Shown here in pieces: positions 14,144 to 25,992 of a stretch of 64,000 bases of DNA (positions are counted from its first letter, which is position 1; each line of letters opens with the position of its first letter). Position numbers and translations under genes: made by a program. This stretch comes from Batkoa obscura (Eukaryota; Entomophthoromycota; Entomophthoromycetes; Entomophthorales; Batkoaceae). The DNA lies in contig JASVEC010000039.1 of the NCBI GenBank assembly GCA_030770535.1, positions 186,001 through 250,000 on the forward strand, written 5' to 3'. A model generated the notes under the pieces. It was not told where the DNA came from. It did no database searches and saw nothing but the letters and a program-made list of their open reading frames with translations.

Positions 14144-14407
14144 TTATTCCTCAGCGTATTTATGTTCAATATCTTTCCATTGTTTCTAAAAAAAATTTAA
14201 ATTAAATAAAAATTAAAAAAAACCAAAAACACTTACACCACGGTTAAGGCTATCCCAAACTTTATCAGTAGCACGGTCGAATACAACTTCAAAAGCGAAA
14301 GCAGAAGCAAATACACCTATTAAGAAGACGGAATTACGTTTGAAAAGGGTGTTATAAATTGGTTTGGAAAGTTTGTTGAATGAGCTATTGTTTTGATAAC
14401 TTGGCAT
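14144..14407 (-). CDS. QCR9: Cytochrome bc1 complex subunit 9
   Basis: Two exons, 14407-14237 and 14185-14144, give 70 residues, close to the yeast subunit (66). After a short N-terminus (KPIYNTLFKRNS) comes one membrane helix VFLIGVFASAFAFEVVFD, then the hallmark DRATDKVWDSLNRGKQWKDIEHKY and a short acidic end. This small single-pass inner-membrane protein supports the Rieske iron-sulfur subunit in respiratory complex III. Its presence implies an aerobic mitochondrion and argues against anaerobic chytrid-type fungi. The intron has a GTAAGT donor and a poly-T/TTAG acceptor. Confidence 0.92.
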
Positions 14408-14667
14408 TTTTATAGATTTGTTCTAATTTGAATTAAAAGATGGATCGCATTTTTTGGATTTTTGATAATCTAATCGATTAGCTGGAAATTTAGAATTTAG
14501 AATTTTTATGGGATTTATGAGATTGATTGTAGGTTCTCAAAAAAAAATTATGTGTAGAATGCTACCGATTTACACCACTGAAATAACTCAAACATACCCG
14601 AACGTTAAAATATGTCCTTTTTTCATCTAAGGATTTAATAATAAAGGTTGTGATGGTTTAGATCTTA

Positions 14668-14702
14668 AAATGAAAAATGAAAAATGAAAAATGAAAAATA
14701 AA
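14668..14702. repeat. Short tandem repeat, GAAAAAT units
   Basis: About four to five units of a 7-bp motif (TGAAAAA register) in direct tandem, ending in AAATAAAAAG. Confidence 0.7.
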
Positions 14703-14870
14703 AAGTCCGGTTACGTTCAACATCTCAGTAATATGAGATAAATAAATATTTCAAGAAATCGAAAAACGATTCATAAGTTGACATTACACAACTAAAAATC
14801 TCAAAGCAATTTCTAAACTATTATCCTATTTAGTGAAATTATCCTCGTGTTTTACTAAATAAAGTAATGA

Positions 14871-14979
14871 TATAGGGGTGTTTTTTTTGGTTTCATTATT
14901 TTTTTCATTTTTTAAGCGCTATTTAAGCGGAAAGATTGTTGGTAAAATTCTTAAACAAAAAAATACATCCCCCCATATA
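14871..14979 (+). mobile_element. MITE copy 3
   Basis: Near-consensus copy. The left end TATAGGGGTGTTTTTTTTGG and right end ATACATCCCCCCATATA are inverted repeats, with the core TTTTTTAAGCGCTATTTAAGCGG between them. It lies ~230 bp from a tRNA-Gly gene. Confidence 0.8.
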
Positions 14980-15208
14980 CTAAACTGTTTTGAGATGAGT
15001 GTTATGTTATAAAATAAAAATATTTAACGTCACCTTAAACTTTTATACTAGTAGCTTGTAAAGATGGGCTATGTTTATTAGAAAATATTAATTTAAGATA
15101 GATTTGAATTATAATAAGTAGTCTTATTTTGATGCTAGCTATTACTCCTGTATACAAAAAATTTGATATTTTATTTTAATAAAACATTAAAATGATCAAA
15201 TTGAATTA

Positions 15209-15279
15209 TGCAATGTCCGGGAATCGAACCCGGGGCTGCCGCGTGGCAGGCGGCAATTTTACCACTAAACCAACATTGC
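15209..15279 (-). tRNA. tRNA-Gly (anticodon GCC)
   Basis: A 71-nt cloverleaf. The acceptor GCAATGT pairs with ACATTGC, with discriminator A. The D arm is GGTTTAGTGGTAAAA, the anticodon loop CTGCCAC sits on a GCCGC/GCGGC stem, and the T arm is CCGGGTTCGATTCCCGG. No intron and no encoded CCA. It is identical along its length to the copy at 22642-22712, which has the opposite orientation. Confidence 0.97.
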
Positions 15280-16291
15280 TGATATTTGCTATAACATCCC
15301 CGCTTTTATAATTATTTAAAATAATATTATTAGAACTGTAGATTAGAGATTGCTAAAATATAACCTAATATTTTGTAATATTATACTAAACCCATTTGTA
15401 ATGAAGTATATCAAACTAAATTTGAATATCACTCTAAAGGATTGAATATAAAAAATTTCATGATTGTTAAATATTATTATTAATTATATTTCTTATTAGC
15501 CCTATATCCTATTTTTCACGCTTTGAATAAGCTTGAAGCTTAAAAAGCGCTCATTTTTCCGATTGATAATTTTAGACTGAAAATATCATTATTTTTAAAC
15601 CAACAATTACACAATCAATAATTCGATTACAACTAAGTAATTTAAAATCCTGCAGAGAAGATTAATAAGCTTGGGATACTACTAAGTATATTTAAATTTG
15701 AAGGGGGATAAAATGTTATTGCATTTTTTAGCCGAAATTCCGGCCTTTTTTTGATCCCCGAGTTTTTTCAATCAAACTTGTTCCGGTTTTTTAAAAAATT
15801 GGATATTATTTTTTGATAAAATCTCTCGATTTGTATTAAATGGAATGCTGGTACATCTCCTTTGTAAAAACTAAAACAAAATAGTTGAAAAATTCAGAAA
15901 AGAATAATCAAATTGATACTTTTTGTGAGTGAACTATATAATAAATTAACGATATTACCAAAATGTTTCAAATATTAGAGGGTAGTTGAGCCGAATTATT
16001 TGAATTACTAATTAGTTTTAAATAAGAACGCGAAATAAAGTGAGAATTATTGATTTGATCTAAATTTTAATGATTTTTTTAATAAACTTCGCATCTAACT
16101 TCGAGAACCTTGGTCAAGCATAAATAAAAATTAAAAATTAAGTAAAATCAGATTCCAATTTACTGATTTTAATTGGCAGAATTGTCATGCTTAAAGCTTA
16201 TGACCAATAAAAAAGATCGATTTTGTATGAAAATACAGTATTTAAATCCAAAATAGTTCAAATTGATGAAAATGATTTTTGATAAAAAAAT
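15280..16291. other. Intergenic region upstream of NFS1
   Basis: About 1 kb, AT-rich, with no supported gene and no repeat recognised. It should hold the NFS1 promoter. Confidence 0.45.
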
Positions 16292-17956
16292 ATGTATACC
16301 ACTCGAGTCTTAAAAAATTTGTTAAATAAGTCCAATAAAAGTCTCACATATGGACACCAATTGTCAAATAGAATAAAGCGTAACTTAGCTACCGCCCAAA
16401 GTGCAGTAAAAGTGGATCCAGTGGATATAAACAATTCAACTCAAGGTAAAATTTATCAACTAATAATTTAAAAACTTAAACTAACATTTACAGATCCAGC
16501 TGGTTTTGAAGTAAATAAAGTTAAAGAGTCAAGTCGACCAATTTATATGGATGTACAAGCTACTACTCCAATGGATCCAAGAGTATTAGATGCTATGTTG
16601 CCTTATTTAACTCAATTTTATGGTAATGCTCATTCTCGTACTCATCAATATGGTTGGGAAAGTGAAAAAGCTACAGAAAAGGCAAGAGAGGTAAAAATCA
16701 AAAAATATATAATAATTCCAAATTTATTAAAGTTTTGGTTAGTATGTTGCTAAATTAATCGGTGCTGATCCAAAGGAAATTATTTTCACTTCAGGTGCTA
16801 CAGAATCAAATAATATTGCTATTAAAGGCGTTGCTAGATTTTATAAAGCTAAAAAGAAACATATTATTACTACTCAAACTGTAAGGAATTGAAATTGAAA
16901 TTGAAATTTGTAGAATAATGAAATTAAATATTAAAATAGGAACATAAATGTGTATTAGATTCATGTCGAGTACTTCAAGAAGAAGGATTTGAAATTACAT
17001 ATTTACCAGTACAAAGTAATGGATTAGTCGATCTTAAATTATTAGAAGAAAGTATTCGACCAGATACCAGTATCGTATCCATAATGACGGTAAATAATGA
17101 AATTGGAGTATTACAACCTATTGCAGAAATTGGAAAAATATGTCGTAAACATAAAGTATTTTTCCATACAGATGCTGCTCAAGCAGTTGGTAAAATATCT
17201 ATCAATGTCAATGAGATGAATGTTGATTTGGCTTCTATTTCTGGACATAAATTATATGGTCCAAAAGGTATTGGCGCTTTATATGTTCGTAGACGTCCAA
17301 GGGTTCGTATTGAACCAATTCAAACTGGAGGTGGTCAAGAACGTGGTATGAGATCAGGTACTTTACCTACACCATTGGTAGTGGGCTTTGGTGAAGCTTG
17401 TAAAGTGGCTTTAGAAGAAAGAGAGGTAAATTTAATTTTTTTATGTATTAATAATTTTTATATTAATATTAACATAGTATGATCATCAACGTATTAAAAA
17501 ACTTGCTGATCGACTTGTATCTAAAATTACAGAAAAAGTAACTCATGTAGTACGTAATGGTGATAGTGAACAAAATTATCCAGGTAAATTAAATAACTAA
17601 TTGTTTATTTATATTTTCATTTATATATTATATTAGGATGTGTTAATTTATCGTTTGCTTATGTTGAAGGAGAATCACTTTTAATGGCTTTAAAAGATAT
17701 TGCTCTTAGTTCTGGGTCTGCATGTACATCAGCTTCTTTAGAACCTTCATATGTACTTCGTGCCCTTGGTGCAGATGATGATATGGCTCATTCATCAATT
17801 CGATTTGGTATTGGACGATTTACTACAGATGAAGAAATTGATTTTGTATGTGATAAAGTAATTAGTCATGTGGATAGACTAAGAGAAATGTCTCCATTAT
17901 GGGAAATGGTTCAAGAAGGTATTGATATCAAAACAATTGAATGGGCACAACATTAA
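16292..17956 (+). CDS. NFS1: Mitochondrial cysteine desulfurase
   Basis: Six exons: 16292-16445, 16494-16690, 16743-16880, 16940-17425, 17478-17583 and 17637-17956. The total of 1,401 nt encodes 466 residues. The N-terminus ([18 protein letters not shown]) is rich in Lys/Arg and lacks acids, as in a mitochondrial presequence. The PLP-binding lysine lies in [10 protein letters not shown]. The substrate-cysteine loop [14 protein letters not shown] is complete, including the catalytic Cys, and the C-terminal end [18 protein letters not shown] is typical of eukaryotic NFS1. The enzyme takes sulfur from L-cysteine for iron-sulfur cluster assembly on ISU1 with ISD11 and frataxin, and also feeds tRNA thiolation. 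It is the clearest single-copy core gene here. Confidence 0.97.
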
Positions 17957-18144
17957 TTACTTTATTAATATTATTAAGTTAATATTATGACCGAATTTTT
18001 TATAATACTTATACACAATATAAATTTTCAGATTGTTTTTTTTATAGTCTTTATATGTTTTAAATGTATATATAATATCAATATATTTTATATTTGTATT
18101 TATTTTTATTTTTATATTTATTTTTATATTTATTTATGTTTATT

Positions 18145-19682
18145 TTAAAATAAAGAAAAGATATGATTTAATTGAGATTGATTGAATAAATAAGAACCAT
18201 GAGTAGTATCATTTAAATAATATAAACTCAAATTTGATAAATTATAAATTTGTTTTTGAATTTTAAGATAAGTAGCTAATTTCTTAGCATTAATCAAAAA
18301 ATCTAGATCAGCAATAATAATATGTAATTCAATTCCTCTCAAATCCTCCGGCAACAATAAACAGGAATAAAAAGGAAATTTAAATTGTAAGTTAAATTTT
18401 AAATAAGGGTCATTAGCTAAGAACCATCGAATAAATAAATGAACACAATTAGATGTTGATGAAGAAAAAAAATTTGTTACAACATCTGATTCCCAAAGTT
18501 GAAAACATACAGGATCAATTAATATCACTTTTTTTATATATTGAGGACGTTGTTTAATAATCCAACTTACAATTAAACTACCAAAAGAATGAGCTAAATA
18601 AATGGCAGTTGTTAGGTTGTGAAAGATATATAAAGAATCAATGAAATTTAATAAAGAATCCATAGATTCTACATTAAATGTAGGTGATAATGCAATATAA
18701 TTTAATTTCAATATAATTATTTTATAATTAATATATTTTTGACGTAAATGAATTAATTTTTTAAAATATAAACTAGGACCTAAACCTAATTATTAAAATA
18801 GAAATAAAATAAAATAAAATATATAAATAAATAAATATATAAATAAATATATTATTTGTTACCAATCCCATGTATAAATATTATTGTCTTTTCATAATTC
18901 TCAGGTTCATAATAATAATAAGTATTTCCATTTAATTCATGACATTGATAACCAACACATAATAAACTTAATATAGCGAAAGATTTAAATGTATAACTAC
19001 ACTAAAAAATAAATAAATATAATATTAACACTTAATTTCTATAAAAATAAGATTAATAAATTACTGCATAAAATATCAAAGGTTTAAAATACACATTTAA
19101 AGATTCATTTTGATTCCAATATTTAGGTAAAACTTTTTGATAACTTGTTAATTGATGTTGTTTCATTATTAATTTATAATATTGAATAACACATTCTTTC
19201 TCTTCTTTATTTAATTGTTTAATATTACAATTAAAAATATACCAAGCTAAAAATTTTAATTTAAAATAAGCAGATACTTTAATATTTTCTTCAGTTAAAT
19301 TATACCATGAATTAATAAGTTGAACACTATCAATTTGAGAAAAGATTTGAGTCATTCGTTGTTTGTCTTTACTTGTTAATGAATAAGATTGTTTTTGTGA
19401 AGATTGTTTATAAAATGTATATCTTAAATATAAATTAAAACTGAGTTCTAATAATATATATAAAAATATGATTAAAGTTAAAATATGATTAATGCCATTG
19501 TATAAAAGTAATAAGAAACTGAAGATATAAATAAGAATATAATGTTTTAAGATTGGTATCACAAGGAAATCAATAAATGTTAATAATTTTACTATCTTAT
19601 TATTAGGCAATTGAAGAAGTTTAATATATATTAATTGGACATATTTTTCTATTATTAAAATGTTGTCTTCAAGGAATTGCAT
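18145..19682 (-). CDS. Membrane-anchored alpha/beta hydrolase, paralogue 1
   Basis: Three exons: 19682-19065, 19001-18863 and 18785-18145. The total of 1,398 nt encodes 465 residues. The N-terminal part has two or three hydrophobic segments (for example FDFLV..ILIYIFSFLLLLY) and a helical region. The hydrolase domain begins with the oxyanion strand IIFIHGIG, carries the nucleophile elbow AHSFGS (Ala replaces the first Gly of GXSXG), and has a late Asp strand (IIIADLDF) and a catalytic His in DTTHGSYL. The block ILIDPVCFQLWESD matches the next gene. The substrate is unknown; lipid or ester hydrolysis at a membrane is the likeliest guess from the fold. It is in tandem, same strand, with paralogue 2. 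It has one extra intron, just after HGIG. Confidence 0.85.
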
Positions 19683-19717
19683 ATCTTTGAATCTATATTG
19701 AATATAGAATAAGGGTA

Positions 19718-19773
19718 ATAAATAAATAAATAAATGAATAAATAAATAAATGAATAAATAAATGAATAAACAA
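19718..19773. repeat. Tandem tetranucleotide tract (AAAT/AATG)
   Basis: A run of (AAAT)n broken by regularly spaced ATGA variants, in the gap between the two hydrolase genes. The rest of the gap (19683-20039) is AT-rich and holds no gene. Confidence 0.7.
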
Positions 19774-20039
19774 ATTTATTGTTATTATCAATAAATCGTT
19801 TTTAATATTAAAATTCATATTTGATCTTCAATAATTTAATTTCATTATTAAATGCTAATATTAATTTTAACTTATTTTGTAATAATTTCATTTCATTTCA
19901 TTTTTTTTATTAAATTAAGTTATCAAGTTTTAATTTAAAAAATATATTGAAAAATAAATTAATAAAAATTTACTAAATATATAAAATTAAATAAAAATCA
20001 AATAATTTTTTATTAATAATAATCAAATAGAATCTAAAC

Positions 20040-21500
20040 TCATACAGTTTCAAGACCTTTCATAATGAATTCCATACTTTTACCACATAATAAATATTGA
20101 CCATGGGTAAATTCTTTCATTATATGAACTTTAATACTTTCTTTATTATGATTGAATTCCTCAATATAATTATGAATTTTATTTGCTGATATAATCCAAT
20201 CTTTTTCACTTAAATAAATAATACAAGGAATATTATTTAAATCTTGTAAAAATAATAAATTTTCATACCAATTAAAATGACGATAAAAAACATTGGCCAT
20301 AAATAAATCTTTAGATAAAAAATAATAAGCTAGAGTAGAAATGAGGTCATGTTTTGGTTTATATAAGAAGTTATATATTAAATCTGATTCCCACATTAGA
20401 AAACAAACTGGATCAATTAATTGAACTTGATTTACATAATGTGGTCGATCTTGTATTAACCAAGAAGCTATTATTGTACCATAAGAATGTCCAATTAATT
20501 GACAATCAAATATATCATAACGATGAAATAATTTATCAAAATAATGAATAGTATTATCACGTGTACCAATTTGATCTGTCATTGTTAAACTAACATAAGG
20601 TACTTCTACTAATATTACTCTTCGATCTGGATAATTTAATCTTATTTTTATAATAAAACGTAAATACATGATCAATCCAATACCAACACCGTGAATAAAT
20701 ATTATGGGTTTTTCTTTTTTACTTGTTTTATAATACCATTTAGGTTCAAGTATCCATATCTTTAAATTACTTATTGAACAATATTCTTCACGAAATCCAA
20801 TTAATTTTAATAATATATTACCTATTGATTGTATTATATAAATTATCTAATTATAATAATATAATAATATAATAATAAAATAGTACTATTAGTATATATT
20901 TAAATATATTATTATTAATATTAAACTTACCAAATAACTAATCAATGGTTTATGTTCATATTCAACATCATCTAAATTTAAACTCATACATTTAATATCT
21001 TTAACTACTTCTTGTGTTTCATCTTCTTTCTTTTCTTCTTTAAATAAATTAGTAATATATTCAAATTCTTCCATTTCCTTTTCTGTTAATTGTTCTAACT
21101 TTTTATAAAATAAAGCCCAACATAACCAACCCTTAGTCAATTCTAATGGTAAAACTTTATTTGACTTTGGAAGAAACCAAGTTGAAAATATAGAATGGGG
21201 ATTTCTCATTGCATTCTTAATCTTATCTACTAATAATTTTCTTTTTTCAAATGTTAAATCATTACCGATTGTTTTTAAATTTAACTTTTGATGTAAATTA
21301 TAAATATAATAAATGAATCCAATTTCAATTATAAACCATGATTGTAAGAGTAAGTCCAATGGATAGATTTGAAAGTTGTAAATATATTGACGATATACAA
21401 TTATAATAAATAATATTAATGTAAAATATTTTACTGGGAAAATAATGAGATGAGCTAATAAAGTGGATTTTAATATTGCATTAACGTTTACTTTTATCAT
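20040..21500 (-). CDS. Membrane-anchored alpha/beta hydrolase, paralogue 2
   Basis: Two exons, 21500-20931 and 20846-20040, encode 458 residues. The layout is the same as its neighbour: N-terminal hydrophobic segments, a cytosolic helical region ending KPLISYL, then the hydrolase domain with PIIFIHGVG, a canonical nucleophile elbow LIGHSYGT (Ser ~311), the shared VQLIDPVCFLMWESD block, an Asp in LSEKDWI, and a catalytic His in EFTHGQYL. All triad residues are present, so it should be active. The intron after the KPLI.Y block sits at the same place as in paralogue 1, which supports a tandem duplication. Substrate unknown. Confidence 0.87.
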
Positions 21501-22641
21501 TATTATTTTTAAGAAAAAAAGAATACAGTATAAAGTATTCTATTTCCCTTTTATACCTCTTTAATCTTTTTCAATTTTAACTTTATCTTATTTTTAAAAT
21601 AAATCCTTACCTTATTTAAAATACAATTTGCTTCTGGTTGATCGAAATTGGGTAAACTTTAATACTTATTTAGTAATTTATAGTTTAAAATGCTTTTTTT
21701 ATTGCAATTTAATCATCAGTAACCAATCAAATAAACACTTGAAGCTTGATTAATGAAATTAAAAAATAGTATCAATAGCTTATCTCTTATATTAAAACTA
21801 AAATAAAATCTATTATAATATTAACATTATTTTTTATTATAAATAAATAAACTATAAATAAAATAAAGTAAAATATTAATAATTTAAAGTTGATTAAAGT
21901 TTAGTTTCAATTCAATTGAAGATAAAATGTGAATTTTAGAACTGAACTCAAAAGAAGATTTTCGCTATTAGAAATCGAAAATTTAATTATCATATCGTAC
22001 GTTATCAAATGAAGAGAGATTACATTATTTTTCGTTAACTCTTTCGATACTAAACATATTTTAAAAAAAGCTTCAATTGGATCAAAATTAATTTTAAAAA
22101 ATAAGTTCATGACCAAAAGCTTATTGTTAAATGAGCTAAAAATTAGACAAATTATCTTACCTCACTATAATCAAGCTAGAAAAATAAAGTCATGACGAGT
22201 ATCATCATCATAATTGAAATTTAGAAAAGAACTATTGACAAGATACAAGATACAAGATACAAGATTTTTTTCCTAAGTTTTCTATTCTGAATTTTTAGTT
22301 TCCTGAGTTGAAGATTTGATTCTTCCAGGTTCACTGGAAAATTACTTCCGATTTTGACAAACTAATGATTTATTTTTTATGTTATAATTTATTACTTAGG
22401 GGTATTTTTTTAGTTTCATTTTTCCATTTGAGGATGTTTTTTAGTTTCATTACTTCTTTCATCTTTTAAGCACTACTTGAGTGGAAAAATTAGTAGTAAA
22501 ATTCTTAAATACAAAAGTATATCCCCCATATACTAACTTGTTTTACAAATGATTTTGCTGTAATGCATCTACTGCTATTTTGGACTTCTCCTAAAAAGTA
22601 TATAGTAAAAATAAAATTAATCATATGTTTACAATGTATCT
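21501..22641. other. Intergenic region with MITE
   Basis: About 1.1 kb with no supported gene. It has a short direct repeat of AAGATAC-type units near 22238-22266 and a MITE copy (22395-22532) just upstream of the tRNA. Confidence 0.45.
22395..22532 (+). mobile_element. MITE copy 4, with a duplicated left end
   Basis: The right half (..TTTAAGCACTACTTGAG.., TATATCCCCCATATA) follows the family. The left side shows two successive left-end-like blocks (TAGGGGTATTTTTTTAGTTTCAT and GAGGATGTTTTTTAGTTTCAT). One copy may have inserted in another, or the end may have duplicated. It lies ~110 bp upstream of a tRNA-Gly. Confidence 0.65.
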
Positions 22642-22712
22642 GCAATGTTGGTTTAGTGGTAAAATTGCCGCCTGCCACGCGGCAGCCCCGGGTTCGATTC
22701 CCGGACATTGCA
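22642..22712 (+). tRNA. tRNA-Gly (anticodon GCC)
   Basis: The 71-nt sequence is identical to the minus-strand gene at 15209-15279: GCAATGT/ACATTGC acceptor stem, GCC anticodon in CTGCCAC, T loop TTCGATT. The flanks differ, so only the gene body is shared. Confidence 0.97.
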
Positions 22713-23168
22713 TACTACCCATGTTGGATTCTTTTACTTCATTTTTTATGATGGAGTTGCCTAAAAGTAGAATGTACTTGTTAAATGAATATGTTTTTTA
22801 ATATAGACGAATGTTTATTTAATGAAGTTACAATGCTTGATAAATTTTATTTTTTAATATAATGTTAATGATGGTCTTTATAATAAGACGTTAGAATGTT
22901 GTAGAGCTACAGTATGGTACAATAGTTTTTATTCTCAATTAAACTTTATGAATTTAAATTAGAGTAATAAATTAAAGATATCATATGTTAGTATGTATTT
23001 CAATATAAAATATCATCTAACAATATTAAATATTAAAATGGAATAAATTAATAAAGCATTATATTAATCAAGATAAAAATTTAAAATAAATTGAACAAAA
23101 AGAATTATAAAATTAAATAAAAAATCTTTAATGACAAAAATAACTTGCATCCACCATCTAACATTCCC
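22713..23168. other. Intergenic region
   Basis: About 450 bp, AT-rich, with no gene or repeat recognised. Confidence 0.45.
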
Positions 23169-25026
23169 TTACTTTCTCTTCCTCTTCTTCATAATAGTAT
23201 ATACCCCCAAAGATTGTTTTTCTTTTAATCGTCTATTATACTCATTTTTGGCTTTATCTTTAAGAGCGACATTATCCCTTTTAAAAAGCACCGATTTATT
23301 CCCCTTTGATTTATCATTTTCAATAATTTTTTTCCATTCTTTACCATAAATTTTAATACCCTCTTCTAAAGCATTTATTTCTTCTTCTTTCCATGGGGTA
23401 CGAGAATATCTTATTTTACCTTGTTTTTTAATCTCTCCTTCTCTTCTTAAATCTTTTACTTTTTTTGCTATGGATACCCGATTCCTTCCACTCAATATAG
23501 AATGCTGTTGATCATTCATATTATATTTGGCTAATATTTTATCAAATTTCAACCCATGTTGTTTAATCCAATTTTTTAAATATTGAATTTCTTGATTTGT
23601 CCAATACCCATTCCCTTTATTCACTTCAGGTACTTCTTTATTAATTTTTTTACTATTGTGAGCTTCATTATGGGAACTGGGAACAACAACAGAGGAAGTT
23701 TCAGTAGTTGAAGACTTTTCAGCTACTGAGTCAGTATCAGGACAAAATTCCTCATGACTTGAAGCCTCCTCATCTACTGGTTCAATTTTAATTTGTGGTA
23801 CGTTGCTGTTTTTATTTCTATTTCTAAAATAATAACGAGGTTGATCTTAAAAATATTAAGTTTTTGCTTTTTTAAACTCTTAAGGTAAACTTACTGTTGT
23901 TTTCATCTTCAAATGCTGAATCGCTATCAATACTATGATTGTTAGCATTGGCCATATTTATTTGAGATGAAGCTAGTTCAGCTATAATTTTATTCACTTC
24001 GATTTGGTTGTTATCCACCTCATTATTCTCAGCTCCATTATCCGTAATTGCTTCATTTACAACCTTATTATTTCGAGTCTCATCTATTCCAACGGTGCTT
24101 TCAACTTCATTATACCAATTAATTATCTCACCACCTTCATGATTAAACCGTTTTCTTCTCTTTACTTTATTGATCGATTCTTCAACGACTTCGACTTTGA
24201 CTTCGGTTTCTGGTTCATTGATTGTTGCTTTTTCAATTTCTTGGTTAGTAATTACCTCTTTTTCATTTTTTTGGTTACTGTTGGTTCCACTTTCCTTATC
24301 TGGAGCATTTATTGTAACTTCTTGAACCTCCTGATTGCCAGTTTCTCCTATTTCATTTCTTTGGCTATCACTTGGTAGCTCTTCATTATCTGTATTATTA
24401 TCTGATGCTATTCCGATTTCTGGCTTTTCAATTCCTCCTATCTGGTTACCGAAACTATCGGTTTCTTTTGATTCATTATCCGGATTATTAACTGCCCTTA
24501 CTTTATCAACTGGCTTGTCAATTGTCTTAATTTCATCTTCCATACCGGCAAGGAATTCATTATTTACAGCATCAGAGGACTTATCTTCAATTACGTCAAT
24601 TTTAATGTCCTCAGTTGACCATGGTTCATGAAAGCTTTTCTTAAAGCTTTTTTGTTCAATCAAATCATAAACACGAGAATGTATTTTTTCCAACTCATCA
24701 GGTGGTATTTCTCCTTTAGCTGCTTTTTCAAGGATAGCTTCCATACCCACAATTTCTGATAAGGCTTCCAATACATCCTCTTCATTTATAGCTACATCGG
24801 AGCTAGAGCTGCTGGGCTCTTCATCTTTGAGTAGTTGAGAATTAAGGCCAGTTAAGTTATTATTGCTCTTTAGCTCAGGACTAAAAATAATTGAAGTTTC
24901 CATAATTTCGGATTTCCTTGTAATTTTTATCACTGGGCTTTTAATTGGTGTTATTGATGTGTCAGAGCGCCTGGATTCTTGAGACTCAATGTCTTTAGCA
25001 GAGCTATTTTTGTTGGGATCTTCCAT
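23169..25026 (-). CDS. Telobox-type Myb DNA-binding protein
   Basis: Two exons, 25026-23895 and 23845-23169. The total of 1,809 nt encodes 602 residues. The first ~450 residues are acidic, Asn/Glu-rich and probably disordered. The C-terminal ~150 residues hold two SANT/Myb repeats: YWTNQEIQYLKNWIKQHG.., then TPWKEEEINALEEGIKIYGKEWKKI. The last helix reads NVALKDKAKN, close to the telobox signature (VDLKDKWRN) that defines telomere-repeat binders such as Taz1, Tbf1 and TRF1/2. The end is basic (MKKRKRK). I infer binding to TTAGGG-like double-stranded sites at telomeres or promoters. No TRF homology dimerisation domain is visible, so a Teb1-like or general regulatory factor role is also possible. 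Confidence 0.8.
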
Positions 25027-25992
25027 CGTTTAATGTTCCTTATTAAAAACAAAATTTAGCTTGAAATTAATTTTATTTACGTTTTGCTGCGATTTTTTGA
25101 CGAAAGGGGGGTATTATAAAGTTTTCTAATTGGATAATTGATTGGTTGTGTAGTTGTGACTAAATATTGTTTTGTTTAAAATGGAATATTATTATTATTA
25201 GGTAAGTGACAATATTAGTTAATAATAACTTATAGTTTTTAACTTTGAAAATTATAAATTTAAGCTAGGGAATAAGCTTTGATATTATATGTGGTAAATT
25301 TTTATACTAATTGGGTTTATCTTAGATCAGGAATTAAGTCATGATATAATTAATAAGTGAAAGTAGCAGCTCTCTGTTTGACTTTCTCTATACAAAATAA
25401 ATATTTAAATAATTGTTGCTAATATAATAACATAACAATAAAATATATCCCCTAAAAACGGCAGCTTTGTCAATAGTAACTATTTTTGTAAATTAAGTTA
25501 AAATAAGTAATAAAAATTATTATTAAATATCAACGGCAAATTGAGTATTAGCCCATGCTGGTATAGTTACATACTTATTAAGTTGCATTTAGATACTTAA
25601 TTTATAATTCTTTGTAATAAAACCAAATTATTTTTTATGTAAAGTTATGGAATTAGGGTGTAAATTTGGCTACTTTTATTATAACTAAACTTTGTCTTAA
25701 TAGCATTATAAAAGGGTTTTGATATAAAAAATGAATTTGAGATTATGTGTAGCTTATAGGCTAGTAGCGATATGGAGATACTAATTTTTAAATAGTAGTT
25801 AAAGTTAGTTTGACGTATTTATTGTAGACTTATGCTATACTAAAAAAGCTTAATAGAATTCTATCTCCTTTCACCCAATCAATTTAGATACGCTACATTA
25901 AACTAACAAGTTCGAAATAAATTGACGTATTTATTTAAAATTCAAAAAGGTGGCAACTTTAACTTAAGAATAAATTTTAATAAGAGTTTCAA
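25027..25992. other. Divergent intergenic region
   Basis: About 970 bp between the divergent telobox and malonyl-CoA decarboxylase genes. It is AT-rich and presumably holds both promoters. No motif was assigned with confidence. Confidence 0.4.

Larger units (their letters stand above)
14408..15208. other. Intergenic region with repeats
   Basis: About 0.8 kb without a gene. It contains a short tandem repeat (about 14668-14702) and a MITE (14871-14979). The part next to the tRNA shows nothing else recognisable. Confidence 0.45.

Noticed and set aside
22505-22751. Small frames running through the tRNA-Gly
   Set aside because: They overlap the tRNA on both strands and have no protein-like features.
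24004-24631. Plus-strand hydrophobic frames across the telobox gene
   Set aside because: Antisense of the acidic, Asn-rich coding region; hydrophobicity arises from reading GAA/GAT codons in reverse.
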